From assembly GCA_016714165.1 (NCBI GenBank), contig JADJNU010000001.1:496001-560000 (forward strand): 64,000 bases of DNA, in the 5' to 3' direction. The notes under the pieces were generated by a model. That model had not been told where the DNA came from and ran no database searches. It saw only the letters and a program-made list of their open reading frames with translations. Below, one piece after another: positions 19,590 through 28,439 of the stretch (the stretch's first letter is position 1; every line of letters begins with the position of its first letter). This stretch comes from Bdellovibrionales bacterium. Lineage in GTDB: Bacteria > Bdellovibrionota > Bdellovibrionia > Bdellovibrionales > UBA1609. Position numbers and translations under genes: made by a program.

Positions 19590-21065
19590 CTACTTCCCTA
19601 TTCTTTTGTAACAAACGATTCCTGCGCAGGAGTAGCTCGTGCCATTAACTTTAAATTTACGGCGTCTTTGACCAAGTAACTCATTACGACCAACTGGAAT
19701 CTCCTTCCAATCACGAGTGTAAATACGGTACTCATCATCGCTAACCACGTAGAAATCACTGTAACCTTTCACCCTTTTAAAAAATTGTGTGTTGATATCC
19801 CAGTATGATAAACCCGGTATTTTAAGTACCACACGATTGGTGTTAGATTTATTTGAGAATGACACCAAACTTTTTTGGGGGTCAATTTGTAAATTTGTAA
19901 TTCCAAGCTCGTAGTTCATTATCTTTTCAAATTGCTGTAAGTGTACCGGCAAATGAGGCTTATTATTGAGATCAATTCCAACAGAACAGCGAGCAGATAG
20001 GAATTGAATTGGAACCAAAAGTGAGTATTTAATATCTGAAGCCTTTTTACACTCAAGCTCTGGTAAGACAACTTGAAAATCTCGAGGTAGCCAGGAATGC
20101 CAAGGATTATTAAAACGCCAGTTTTCGTTTCTCCATGAGAATTCATAGCGGCCATTCGATATGTTAATTTTGGTATATTCGTCGAAAGAATAAGGCCAAA
20201 ACACGTCTATGCCATTAAATCTTGGATCTATCGGAGTTGAAAATGAGAAGGATGACGTACTAAAGAAGCCAACAGGTCCCCAGGTTGAGTCACCGCCCCT
20301 CCGCGAGGGTATCCAGCCACAACTGTTCCATTTCAAGTTTTTCAATGTTATGGACATGGCAGAAGAAGGCCGACCCGTGACGATCCCGTGATTTCTGAGC
20401 ATTTCATAATATCCTTCAGAGACATCAAAAAAATCTTGAGCATCTTCAGCACCAGCACATGAGTGGCGCCCCGCATCTTTAGCTTCTATATGTTCATTGA
20501 TCTCGCAAGGGCTAAACTCTGGACTCATACCCCGTGCCGAATCATATTCAACTATGGTACCTTCACTAAAGTCTGTACCGCCGCAGGAGGTTACAGGGTG
20601 CCCTACTTGGTCTAAGCCATTCACGCAGTAGCTGTTCAAGTCTGGATAGAGCCAAACAATCGACTTTGCAACTTTTATCCTCGGAAACATGACCGGATCC
20701 GAGTCATGCGTATAAACATAACCTGCTGCACCAGGGTAATCAAGTAATACAGCTAAGTTGTCGCCCTTGGGTGAAATTGCGAAGTCGATTATCCTTTTGC
20801 TGAAATTCGGGATATGAGAGTCAAGTGATGGAGGTACACCATGCATCTCCCCCCAACATTTTAGCCTTTCTTTGTCTAGGGCGCATGAAAGACCTTGAGT
20901 ACGAACAATTTTTTTCACAGGTGGCACGAGTGCTGGCTCTGGATAAATATCCTTGTCTGTAGCGCCGATATCAATAGCAAACCCAATCATAGAAATCGAA
21001 TAAACGGCTAGGGTCACCGCAATACGCCTCAAACTAAGTAAGGCCAGAATCTTCTTTGTTATCAT
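19590..21065 (-). CDS. Secreted or membrane-tethered hypothetical protein with an RCC1-like motif
   Basis: 491 residues from ATG 21065, chosen because GAGGAA lies eight bases upstream and a hydrophobic export segment (VTLAVYSISMIGFAIDIG) follows within 20-40 residues. The mature part has many Trp, Tyr and Cys residues. Near residue 80 it has SCALDKERLKCWG, which resembles the CAL...CWG signature of bacterial RCC1-like beta-propeller repeats, and TSYSCAGIVCY near the C-terminus. The repeats between are too weak to call a propeller with confidence. It sits between the IS66 remnant and an integrase fragment, so it may be horizontally acquired. Confidence 0.55.
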   Translation of the reverse strand: MITKKILALLSLRRIAVTLAVYSISMIGFAIDIGATDKDIYPEPALVPPVKKIVRTQGLSCALDKERLKCWGEMHGVPPSLDSHIPNFSKRIIDFAISPKGDNLAVLLDYPGAAGYVYTHDSDPVMFPRIKVAKSIVWLYPDLNSYCVNGLDQVGHPVTSCGGTDFSEGTIVEYDSARGMSPEFSPCEINEHIEAKDAGRHSCAGAEDAQDFFDVSEGYYEMLRNHGIVTGRPSSAMSITLKNLKWNSCGWIPSRRGGDSTWGPVGFFSTSSFSFSTPIDPRFNGIDVFWPYSFDEYTKINISNGRYEFSWRNENWRFNNPWHSWLPRDFQVVLPELECKKASDIKYSLLVPIQFLSARCSVGIDLNNKPHLPVHLQQFEKIMNYELGITNLQIDPQKSLVSFSNKSNTNRVVLKIPGLSYWDINTQFFKRVKGYSDFYVVSDDEYRIYTRDWKEIPVGRNELLGQRRRKFKVNGTSYSCAGIVCYKRIGK

Positions 21066-21177
21066 AAATGGATTCCTCAATTCAATTGAATCTTGTCCCC
21101 AGTTTAAGTAGGGTTTTAAAGTGGACTCCAAGTAAAGAATAACTCTTATTTAGAGCAAAACAAAAAGGAGTCCAGAT

Positions 21178-21336
21178 ATGAAGGTAGAAAAAAATATTAA
21201 ATTTAGAAACAAAAATCTTCTTTCTCCTGAAGAAATGAGGTTACGCCGTCGACGGGACGCGGACCGGCTTAAAGATTTCCAACCACATCTCAGTCCTTTC
21301 ATGCATTTAGCAATCGAAGCGGGTCTACGGCCCTAG
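21178..21336 (+). pseudogene. Tyrosine recombinase (integrase) fragment
   Basis: A 52-codon frame from ATG 21178 with AAAGGAG at 21164-21170. It contains LLSPEEMRLRRRRDADRLK and then HLSPFMHLAIEAGLRP. This looks like the start of the catalytic domain of phage integrases, where L-T-x-E-E is followed by H-L-x-P-x-x-x-L-A-x-x-T-G-L-R-R. It stops exactly where the catalytic Arg motif would continue. The whole catalytic domain is missing, so it is a remnant rather than an enzyme. Confidence 0.45.
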
Positions 21337-21395
21337 TCGCCGGTTCACTCATTTCCTCGTAAGGGGTTGAGTTGAGTCAGATTGTGTTAAGCAGT

Positions 21396-23207
21396 TTAAA
21401 CAGGTAAGCCTTCAGCCGCCATAATTTTAAGAGCATTTGTCGTGGGGCAGGGCCCTAGATGGTACTGATAAGAAAAATGGAGTCCGGATTCTTCCGCTCG
21501 AATTTCATCCCGAAAGTGTCCGTTCTGAAGAGTCTTGAACTCTTCTGCTAGATGGGTGAGTTCCAAATCGTGGGTGGTAATCAATCCCAGCGCTTGGGGC
21601 GATGAAAGGAGTTTACGGATAACAGCCTGGCTTCCTAAAAGTCTTTCGCGATTGTTTGTACCTCGAAAGATTTCATCCACAAGGTAAAAAAATGAAATCC
21701 CGGCCGAGGCTTGATCGATGACCAATTTAACTCTTTTAACCTCATAATAAAATGAGGAATAGCCGTCTTCCAGGGAGTCCTTAATCTGAAGGCAGGTCAG
21801 GACTGGTCCACAAAAAGTTTCAAATTTTTCTGCAAAGATAGGGCATCCAATCATAGCGAGATGCTGATTGAGTCCTAATGTTCTCAGAAATGTTGATTTG
21901 CCACTCATATTTGAGCCCGTAATAAGACAGAGCCGAGTGGAAGTTGACATCTGAAAATCGTTGGCCACGACCTTGTTGCGGGGGATGAGTGGATGAAACA
22001 GATGCTTAGCATCAATGCGGACATCGCTCTGAAATGTGGGAAAAAAGGAGGTTTGATAGTGATGAAAGAGAGCTAAGGAGCCAAGAGCTTCCAGATTTTC
22101 GATTTCATGCAGACTTGCTTTAAAATCTTCAAAGTATCTTAGTCTCCATTTTTCAAGTCGCCAGGTCCACAAATAGGTCCAGGGAAATAGCGCATTGACC
22201 GCCAGAAAAACGAGGGGATGGGCCTGAATGCTTAAGCAGCTGAGAATCCAACGAACTCTCTTGAGCCGTGCTGCTGGTTTGAGACGAAAAGTCATTGGAG
22301 CAAGTTCACGAGAGAGATTCTCTTTTGACTCGAGCCAATCAAAGACGGGCAAAAGTGATTCTAAGTCATGACTAAGGACTTCACCTTGGGTAAATCCTCT
22401 GGCTGCCTGTCCGAGTGTCGCCAAAGAAAAAAGAAAATAAATACCAATAGTGAGGGGTCCAGAAAAGGATATCTGACCCGTCGTCCACATCGCAAAAAGA
22501 AAAGCGGAAAGAGGGTACAGCAGACAATGCAAAATCAGATTTCTATGAAAGCCGGATCCTACCAACGAACGATCAAGTTCGCTCTTGAGCCTCGATGAGT
22601 CTGGTGGGAGCTGACCACTTTGTCCACGAAAAAAGAATCGAGCCAGTGACCAATAATTTTTAGAAAGGAGTTTCAGTTTATCCTGGCGTTCCTTAATGTC
22701 TTGAATATTGGAGAGGGGATCAAGAAGTAAGCGCAATAGTTTTGATTTTCCACCTGAACTGAAGGTTTCGTCGATCAGGCCAAAAAGAGAATTGTCGCCG
22801 AGGATATGCAAATCTCTTGCGAGGATTTGATTTTCGCTATTCAGAGCCTCGAGATGGGGAGAGGAAAGCCCCGTGGGCATTTTGCCAGAAATTCTTGAAA
22901 GATTTCTGACACAATGATTTTTCCAGGCAATCAGAGAAGCCTGCCATCGCCGAATATTGCGCGATCGAAAAACCAAGTAAATGAAAAGCAAAGATGAAGT
23001 GATAAAAATGAATCCCCAATTCTTGAACTGAGGGCCTGAGGCGATGATAAGACCAGATGAAAAAGCAATGAGTGCCACCGCGAGTCGCCAGTTAAACAAT
23101 CGAGAGAGTTGCCGATTGGTTCGATCTAAAAGAGATTCTATGCGGACTAAGCGGCCTGCGAGGTATCGGGTGTGTTGAGAATAGTGGGTTGAAAAGGATT
23201 CATTCAT
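21396..23207 (-). CDS. Membrane-anchored MutS-like ATPase
   Basis: 603 residues with a C-terminal MutS-type ABC ATPase. It has Walker A GSNMSGKST (431-439), a Q-loop-like region, and Walker B YLVDEIFRGTN with the downstream GLITTHD switch, as in MutS domain V. Unlike MutS, it lacks the mismatch-recognition and connector domains. It instead has hydrophobic segments near residues 38-80 (two helices) and 225-270 (two helices), so it is probably an integral membrane protein. A helical lever-like region (280-410) precedes the ATPase. Such MutS-related membrane proteins are known in several phyla but their role is unclear. A role in mismatch repair is not supported. Confidence 0.8.
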   Translation of the reverse strand: MNESFSTHYSQHTRYLAGRLVRIESLLDRTNRQLSRLFNWRLAVALIAFSSGLIIASGPQFKNWGFIFITSSLLFIYLVFRSRNIRRWQASLIAWKNHCVRNLSRISGKMPTGLSSPHLEALNSENQILARDLHILGDNSLFGLIDETFSSGGKSKLLRLLLDPLSNIQDIKERQDKLKLLSKNYWSLARFFFRGQSGQLPPDSSRLKSELDRSLVGSGFHRNLILHCLLYPLSAFLFAMWTTGQISFSGPLTIGIYFLFSLATLGQAARGFTQGEVLSHDLESLLPVFDWLESKENLSRELAPMTFRLKPAARLKRVRWILSCLSIQAHPLVFLAVNALFPWTYLWTWRLEKWRLRYFEDFKASLHEIENLEALGSLALFHHYQTSFFPTFQSDVRIDAKHLFHPLIPRNKVVANDFQMSTSTRLCLITGSNMSGKSTFLRTLGLNQHLAMIGCPIFAEKFETFCGPVLTCLQIKDSLEDGYSSFYYEVKRVKLVIDQASAGISFFYLVDEIFRGTNNRERLLGSQAVIRKLLSSPQALGLITTHDLELTHLAEEFKTLQNGHFRDEIRAEESGLHFSYQYHLGPCPTTNALKIMAAEGLPV

Positions 23208-23341
23208 TTGTCAATTTGGGCTCCCAAAAAAATTCAAATCGAATTGCCCGGCGACCTAAAGGGCTTCTCATTCTTTGGCATTTTTTAGCCTTTGGTCAAC
23301 CAATAACCGATGAATCCAGCCTGGAATTGCCAGACGGCCGA

Positions 23342-24319
23342 TTAGCTGGCTGCTGAGGTTCCGCGGTCACTTGTGACGATTTTCTTTAGGCAACGAAAGG
23401 CCTCTTTGTTGTAGGGCTGTCCCTTTACCAGTTCTATGTAATTTAATGCTTCGAGAGCCGTTTTTGGTTCAGGGCAGTTGGGGTTGTCGACAGTCAGATT
23501 AACGAACTCGTCAGCGAGTGCGATAATACGCGCAAGGGGGTGAGTTTTGAGATCGCGCAGGTGTTGAGGAAAGCCTTGCCCAATCGAGTTTTCGTGGTGT
23601 TGGTAGATCATTGCGACCACATCATCGGGGACAGAGCCAAGACCTGTCGCCATTTCCATTCCCTTGAAGGGGTGTGTTTCGTAAAGTTGGAGCTCTTCAA
23701 AGGACATGAGGGCTTTTGGTTTGGAAAGAATTTCCGGGGGAAGACTTTTCTTGCCGATGTCGTGGAGCAGTCCTCCGAGAGCCAGTTTTTCAATGGTCGC
23801 TCGGTTCTGCCATTGGTGTGCCTGACCAATCAGAGTTGCAATTGCGGCGACAGCCATGGAGTGTCTCACCAAATTATCATTGCACTGATTGAGGCTTTCC
23901 ATGAGGAGGGAAAGACTGTTGTGGGTCTCAACCAGTTGAACAGTGACCTCTGAGACCTGTTTGGCCTGCTGAAATGCCACTGGATCAAGTCCCATGTGTT
24001 CGAGGTGGCGAAACGTTGTGGTGGCTGCACTCGTTACGATTTGTGTCTTTTTTCCGCTGTCCAAATCCTTTCGGCTCAGTATAATGCCAGCGAGCTGAAT
24101 CGTCTGAGAAGTGAGCTTGTGGTAGCTTGATTTTTCGATCCAGAGGTATTCGACATCTTTGGTTTCATAGGAGCTCAGTTGGTCCTTCTGGGTTTTTGTT
24201 CCCTGTTTTGCGATGAGAATAAACTTGTCGTCCGAAAGCTTGACATAAAGGTCCACGGGGACCGTTGATCCACTGATAAACTCACGAATTGGAATAGGGA
24301 TCATCTCACTTGGTCTCAT
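23342..24319 (-). CDS. HD-GYP domain protein (c-di-GMP phosphodiesterase-like)
   Basis: 325 residues. The N-terminal ~90 residues start MIPIPIREFISGSTVP and resemble the small N-terminal domain found before HD-GYP in some response proteins. The HD domain has HSMAVA near 152, LLHDIGKKSLP with His186 and Asp187, and THPFKGME. The third motif reads HHENSIGQGFPQ instead of the canonical HHExxDGxGYP. The metal-binding residues are present, so c-di-GMP hydrolysis is possible, but the Gly-Phe-Pro variant means activity should not be assumed. ATG 24319 is used; ATG 24304 is an alternative. It diverges from the ABC transporter genes. Confidence 0.82.
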   Translation of the reverse strand: MRPSEMIPIPIREFISGSTVPVDLYVKLSDDKFILIAKQGTKTQKDQLSSYETKDVEYLWIEKSSYHKLTSQTIQLAGIILSRKDLDSGKKTQIVTSAATTTFRHLEHMGLDPVAFQQAKQVSEVTVQLVETHNSLSLLMESLNQCNDNLVRHSMAVAAIATLIGQAHQWQNRATIEKLALGGLLHDIGKKSLPPEILSKPKALMSFEELQLYETHPFKGMEMATGLGSVPDDVVAMIYQHHENSIGQGFPQHLRDLKTHPLARIIALADEFVNLTVDNPNCPEPKTALEALNYIELVKGQPYNKEAFRCLKKIVTSDRGTSAAS

Positions 24320-24459
24320 TCCTTTAAGGCTTCGGAAGTATTTGGTTTTTTCTTGAATAAAAGAATCGAGAAATGAGGTAATGAATGGAGCATCTGCAGC
24401 ATTCCTGGCGCATGGAGTCTTCGTCGATTACACTCGACCATTTGCGGGGATAGTTAAGT

Positions 24460-25374
24460 ATGGTGGTTCCTCTTAAAATAGATCGTTTAGTCAAGAATTA
24501 CGGACAGTTGTGTGCTGTCAATGAAGTTGATTTTAGACTTCAATCGGGTGAAGTCTTTGGGTTGCTTGGGCCCAATGGAGCTGGGAAGACTTCAATTATC
24601 TCGATTATCGTAACTTTAGAGGCGGCAACATCGGGCTCAGTGGAAGTCTTTGGCTATGATGTTGCAAAACAGCCTCGTCAAGCAAAGGTGAGGATGGGTT
24701 TGGTTCCTCAGGAAATCATCAATTATGGTTTTTTTAGTGTTGAGGAGGTCATGGTTTTTCATTCCGGATTTTACGGAATGTTAAAGAACAGAGAGCGAGA
24801 AAATTACCTGCTTGAGCGTTTGGGACTTTGGGAGCACCGGCATAAAAAGGTGAAGCAGCTTTCTGGAGGAATGAAGAGGCGTCTCTTGATCGCTAAAGCC
24901 TTGGTTCATTGCCCGCAGTTACTTTTACTAGACGAACCAACTGCCGGAGTCGACATCGAACTGCGCGAAAAGCTATGGGAATTTGTTCGTGATCTAAAAT
25001 CAGAAGGTGTGACTGTTCTTTTAACGACTCATTATCTAGAAGAGGCGGAACAACTTTGTGATCGCATCGGTGTGATTCATCATGGAGTATTGCAAAAATT
25101 GGGAGAGACGAAAACACTCATCGCTGATTTAACTCACCGTCAAGTAACAGTCGATTTCAAAAGGCAGGGCGATGATAAATCGGCCTTTAAGGTTCAGAGT
25201 CATTATCTGGTTAAGCAAGAAGGATGTCGAATTGAATTCAAGGTGCCTGCTCAAATGGGGATTGGACAACTTTTGCGTGAATCAGGTCTTAATTTGAATT
25301 TGGTTGAGGATATCAAAATAGAGGAGGGTTCTCTTGAAGATGCCTTCCGGAGTATAGTGGGAGGTCGACAATGA
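24460..25374 (+). CDS. ABC transporter ATP-binding protein (ABC-2 exporter)
   Basis: 304 residues with a full ABC ATPase: Walker A GPNGAGKTS (residues 37-45), Q-loop VPQE, signature LSGGMKRRL, Walker B LLLLDEPTAG and the switch TTHY. The C-terminal ~80 residues form the extension common to DrrA/NatA/YadG-type exporters. It overlaps the following permease gene by four bases (ATGA), so the two are translationally coupled and together make a two-component ABC-2 exporter. The substrate is not evident from the context. Confidence 0.9.
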   Translation: MVVPLKIDRLVKNYGQLCAVNEVDFRLQSGEVFGLLGPNGAGKTSIISIIVTLEAATSGSVEVFGYDVAKQPRQAKVRMGLVPQEIINYGFFSVEEVMVFHSGFYGMLKNRERENYLLERLGLWEHRHKKVKQLSGGMKRRLLIAKALVHCPQLLLLDEPTAGVDIELREKLWEFVRDLKSEGVTVLLTTHYLEEAEQLCDRIGVIHHGVLQKLGETKTLIADLTHRQVTVDFKRQGDDKSAFKVQSHYLVKQEGCRIEFKVPAQMGIGQLLRESGLNLNLVEDIKIEEGSLEDAFRSIVGGRQ

Positions 25375-26171
25375 TAAAATCTTCTCAAGAGTTATTGTGG
25401 ACTCCATTCTTTATGCTCCTCTATCGTGAAATTCGGCGCTTTCTCAAAGTACTTGTGCAGACGGTGATTAATCCAATGATTAATTCGGCTCTTTATTTGC
25501 TCATTTTTGGAGTGAGTTTAGGAGGCAGACTATCCGTTTCGGGAGGGGTGAGTTATCTGGCTTTTTTGATTCCAGGCTTGGTCATGATGAGCTGTCTGAA
25601 CAATGCTTTTCAGAATACGTCAAGTTCTATTGTGATTGCTAAGTTCGGAGGAGAGTTAGAGGACTTTCGAGTTTCTCCCTTGAGTTATCAGCAGATTATC
25701 TGGGCTATGGGACTTGGCGGATTGGTTCGTGGTTTTATGGTGGGCGCTATTACCTTTGCAGTGGGACAGTTATTTTTTTTGAGCAGCAAAGGGGAATGGC
25801 TGCCTTTGATTCATCCTATTTGGCTCACTTATTTTTTGACAATGGGAGGTTTGATCTTTGCTAATATTGGCATTTCTGTGGCCTTTTGGGCGAAAAGCGT
25901 GGATCAACTGAGCGCAATCAGTAGTTTTGTTCTCACTCCTCTTCTTTATTTGGGAGGAGTTTTCTTCTCAATTCACAATCTTGATTCAGCGTGGCAGACT
26001 GTGTCTCGTGTCAACCCTCTTTTGTATCTGATAAACGGAGTCAGGCACGGAATTTTGGGGGTTTCGGATGTTCCTGTCGCCGAGGCAGCGGTGGTTGCAT
26101 TTGGGTTCTTTGCGATCTCTTATACCATTGCCGTCATAAGTTTGCATCGGGGTTCATTTATTCGTTGGTAG
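25371..26171 (+). CDS. ABC-2 type transporter permease
   Basis: 266 residues with about six hydrophobic segments, including TVINPMINSALYLLIFGVSL and SYLAFLIPGLVMMSC. The phrases INPMINSALYLLIFG and FVLTPLLYLGGVFFSI are characteristic of ABC-2 (YadH/NodJ-like) permeases. It is the membrane partner of the preceding ATPase, with which it overlaps by four bases. Homology places it in the inner membrane as an exporter of a lipid, polysaccharide or drug-like substrate; the specificity is unknown. Confidence 0.88.
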   Translation: MIKSSQELLWTPFFMLLYREIRRFLKVLVQTVINPMINSALYLLIFGVSLGGRLSVSGGVSYLAFLIPGLVMMSCLNNAFQNTSSSIVIAKFGGELEDFRVSPLSYQQIIWAMGLGGLVRGFMVGAITFAVGQLFFLSSKGEWLPLIHPIWLTYFLTMGGLIFANIGISVAFWAKSVDQLSAISSFVLTPLLYLGGVFFSIHNLDSAWQTVSRVNPLLYLINGVRHGILGVSDVPVAEAAVVAFGFFAISYTIAVISLHRGSFIRW

Positions 26172-26265
26172 AATAAAAAACTAAAGATAAAAGAGCGAAA
26201 AGCTTGTAAAGAAAAGATCACTGAGGAATTGAGTATCGCCTTTTTTAGAGGCAGATGGGAAAGTC

Positions 26266-27612
26266 ATGTTTGATAACTTATCGGATAAGCTCTTAGGCAG
26301 CCTGAAAAAAATCCGTGGTCAGGGTCGAATTACGGAGCGAAACATTGAGGACACGATTAAGGAAATTCGAATGAGTCTGCTCGAGGCAGATGTGAATTTC
26401 AAAGTGGTGAAGAGTTTTATTGATCGTGTAAAAGAAAAGGCGTTGGGACAGAACGTCTTGACCAGTCTTTCGGCAGGCCAACAATTCGTCAAGATTGTGC
26501 ATGATGAGCTGATTCATGTGTTGGGAGAAGAAGCCGTTGATCTGGATATTCGTGGAGCTCCGGCTGTGATATTTCTCGTGGGACTTCAAGGAGCTGGGAA
26601 GACCACCACAGCTGCCAAACTAGCTCTTCACGTGCGTCAGAGGTTTGGTAAAAAGCCAGGTTTAGTTCCAGCAGATATATACCGGCCTGCGGCCATTGAA
26701 CAGCTAAAGACTCTGGGGAAGCAGAATAATATTCCTGTTTTTCCTTCTCAAGAGAACATGAAGCCTGAGGTCATTCTTTCAGAGTCCAAATCGTGGGCGC
26801 GTGAGGAGATGATTGATGTGGTCATTGTCGATACAGCGGGCCGTCTCCAGATTGATGATGCACTGATGAGTGAATTAGAGAGGCTAAAAGACATATGGGA
26901 GCCCAAGGAGACATTGCTTGTGGCCGATGCGATGTTGGGTCAGCAGTCTGTCAACGTGGCAGAGGGCTTTCAGCAGCGATTGGGGATCTCGGGTCTCGTT
27001 CTTACGAAAGTGGATGGAGATGCCAGAGGTGGAGCTGCGCTCAGCATCCGACAGGCAACGGGCGTTCCTATCAAGTTTCTCGGCGTTGGAGAAAAAGTTT
27101 CGGGATTGGAGATTTTCCATCCAGATCGTCTGGCAAGTCGAATACTTGATATGGGTGATGTCCTGTCTTTGGTTGAAAAAGCTCAAGACGTGATCGATGA
27201 AAAAACAGCCATTGAATCTGCAAAAAAAATGGCTTCGAATAAATTTACGATGAATGATTTTTTGCAGCAGATTCAAATGTTAAAAAAATTGGGTTCCATG
27301 GAGGGTCTTATGAAGATGATTCCTGGGATGGGACAGATGATGAAAAAAATGAAGGACATGACTCCTCCCGACAAGGAAATGAAAAAGATTGAAGCTATCA
27401 TTCGTTCTATGACTCCGGCCGAGCGCGACAATCACCGTATACTGAACGGATCAAGGAGATTGAGAATTGCCAAGGGGTCAGGAACTGAGGTCTCTGATGT
27501 CAACAAGTTCGTGAAGCAGTTCGAAGGGGCCCAGAAAATGATGTCTCAAATGATGAAAATGGGGCTTGGTCGTGGGGGGTTCGGCGGCAAGGGAATGGGC
27601 TTTCCATTTTAA
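26266..27612 (+). CDS. ffh: Signal recognition particle protein Ffh
   Basis: The SRP54 homologue that binds 4.5S RNA and signal sequences and delivers ribosomes to FtsY. The N-domain starts MFDNLSDKLLGSLKKI. The G-domain has GLQGAGKTTT (G1, residues 106-115), DTAGR (G3) and TKVDGDARGG (G4). The C-terminal M-domain is rich in methionine (MEGLMKMIPGMGQMMKKM) with the RNA-binding SRRLRIAKGSG segment. Length (448) is normal. It heads the block of translation genes that follows, with 143 bases before rpsP. Confidence 0.97.
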   Translation: MFDNLSDKLLGSLKKIRGQGRITERNIEDTIKEIRMSLLEADVNFKVVKSFIDRVKEKALGQNVLTSLSAGQQFVKIVHDELIHVLGEEAVDLDIRGAPAVIFLVGLQGAGKTTTAAKLALHVRQRFGKKPGLVPADIYRPAAIEQLKTLGKQNNIPVFPSQENMKPEVILSESKSWAREEMIDVVIVDTAGRLQIDDALMSELERLKDIWEPKETLLVADAMLGQQSVNVAEGFQQRLGISGLVLTKVDGDARGGAALSIRQATGVPIKFLGVGEKVSGLEIFHPDRLASRILDMGDVLSLVEKAQDVIDEKTAIESAKKMASNKFTMNDFLQQIQMLKKLGSMEGLMKMIPGMGQMMKKMKDMTPPDKEMKKIEAIIRSMTPAERDNHRILNGSRRLRIAKGSGTEVSDVNKFVKQFEGAQKMMSQMMKMGLGRGGFGGKGMGFPF

Positions 27613-27755
27613 ATCTAACCGAGGAATCGAGGGCTATAGGTTTTCCCGTCTCCTTTTCAGTCTTTGGCCTTGCGCAAGGGATGCAAAAATAGTAGACGTC
27701 TAGGGCTTAGTAGATTGCAGATGGATTTGAAAACTGTGTGAAGGAGTGAATTTAA

Positions 27756-28013
27756 ATGGTAGTGATTCGATTGAATCGAGTTGGAGCAAAAAGAGCCCCT
27801 AAATACCGTATTACCGTTGCAGATCAGCGACGATCAAAGGGGGGGCGCTTTGTTGAGGTTTTGGGTAGTTATAATCCAAATCCCTCGGGAGCCGAAAAGG
27901 GGTTGGAACTAGACCTGAGTAAGGTGCAAGAATGGGTTGCTAAGGGCGCTCAACCTTCATTGAGGGTCAAGAGTCTGATTAAAAAGGCTCAAGCTAGCCA
28001 AATTAAAAATTAA
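27756..28013 (+). CDS. rpsP: 30S ribosomal protein S16
   Basis: 85 residues, the usual S16 size. It begins MVVIRLNRVGAKRAPKYRI and continues with VADQRRSKGGRFVEVLGSYNP, the S16 signature, and ends in a basic tail. AAGGAG lies about nine bases upstream of ATG 27756. S16 is needed for 30S assembly. It is followed by khpA, rimM and trmD, the standard order in many Proteobacteria. rpsP-rimM-trmD-rplS is a known operon, although here a terminator-like hairpin interrupts it after khpA. Confidence 0.97.
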   Translation: MVVIRLNRVGAKRAPKYRITVADQRRSKGGRFVEVLGSYNPNPSGAEKGLELDLSKVQEWVAKGAQPSLRVKSLIKKAQASQIKN

Positions 28014-28091
28014 TATTACGTTTTATCACACCCTCGGCTAAACTGTCGAAAGTGGGTAATGACTCTGATCTTGAAGCAGTGAGGTGATTGG

Positions 28092-28337
28092 ATGGACCAT
28101 ACGAGTCTAAGAGATCTTGTCGAGTTTATGGCGAAGAGCCTGGTTGACAAGCCAGATGATGTTGAAGTGAATGAGATTATTGGGGAGCAAACGACAGTCG
28201 TTGAGCTCAAAGTTGCAAAGGAAGACCTTGGCAAGGTGATTGGTAAGCAGGGACGGACAGCTCGGTCCATGCGAACAATTCTTAATGCTGCGAGCACCAA
28301 GCTTCAGAAGCGAAGTGTTTTGGAGATTGTTGAATAG
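28092..28337 (+). CDS. khpA: KH-domain RNA-binding protein KhpA
   Basis: 81 residues, the size of KhpA (YlqC). It begins LRDLVEFMAKSLVDKPDDV and has the KH loop GKVIGKQGRTARSMRTIL with the GxxG signature GKQG. This small RNA-binding protein commonly lies between rpsP and rimM. In other bacteria it partners KhpB and acts on small RNAs, cell division or translation. ATG 28092 is preceded by GTGAGG. It ends 26 bases before the hairpin at 28364. Confidence 0.93.
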   Translation: MDHTSLRDLVEFMAKSLVDKPDDVEVNEIIGEQTTVVELKVAKEDLGKVIGKQGRTARSMRTILNAASTKLQKRSVLEIVE

Positions 28338-28363
28338 GAATATCGAAATAGTGGTTTTTGATA

Positions 28364-28393
28364 GGGCTGTGGTCAACCACAGCCCTTTTTTTT
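28364..28393 (+). terminator. Intrinsic terminator between khpA and rimM
   Basis: A perfect 10-bp inverted repeat, GGGCTGTGGT and ACCACAGCCC, with a two-base loop (or nine pairs with a four-base loop), followed by eight T (28386-28393). This is a textbook Rho-independent terminator on the plus strand. It could end transcription after khpA or act as a partial attenuator before rimM, 46 bases downstream. Confidence 0.9.
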
Positions 28394-28439
28394 CGCTCAG
28401 ACGAAAAAGTATGAAGAAAGCCACATATAAAGGGAGACT

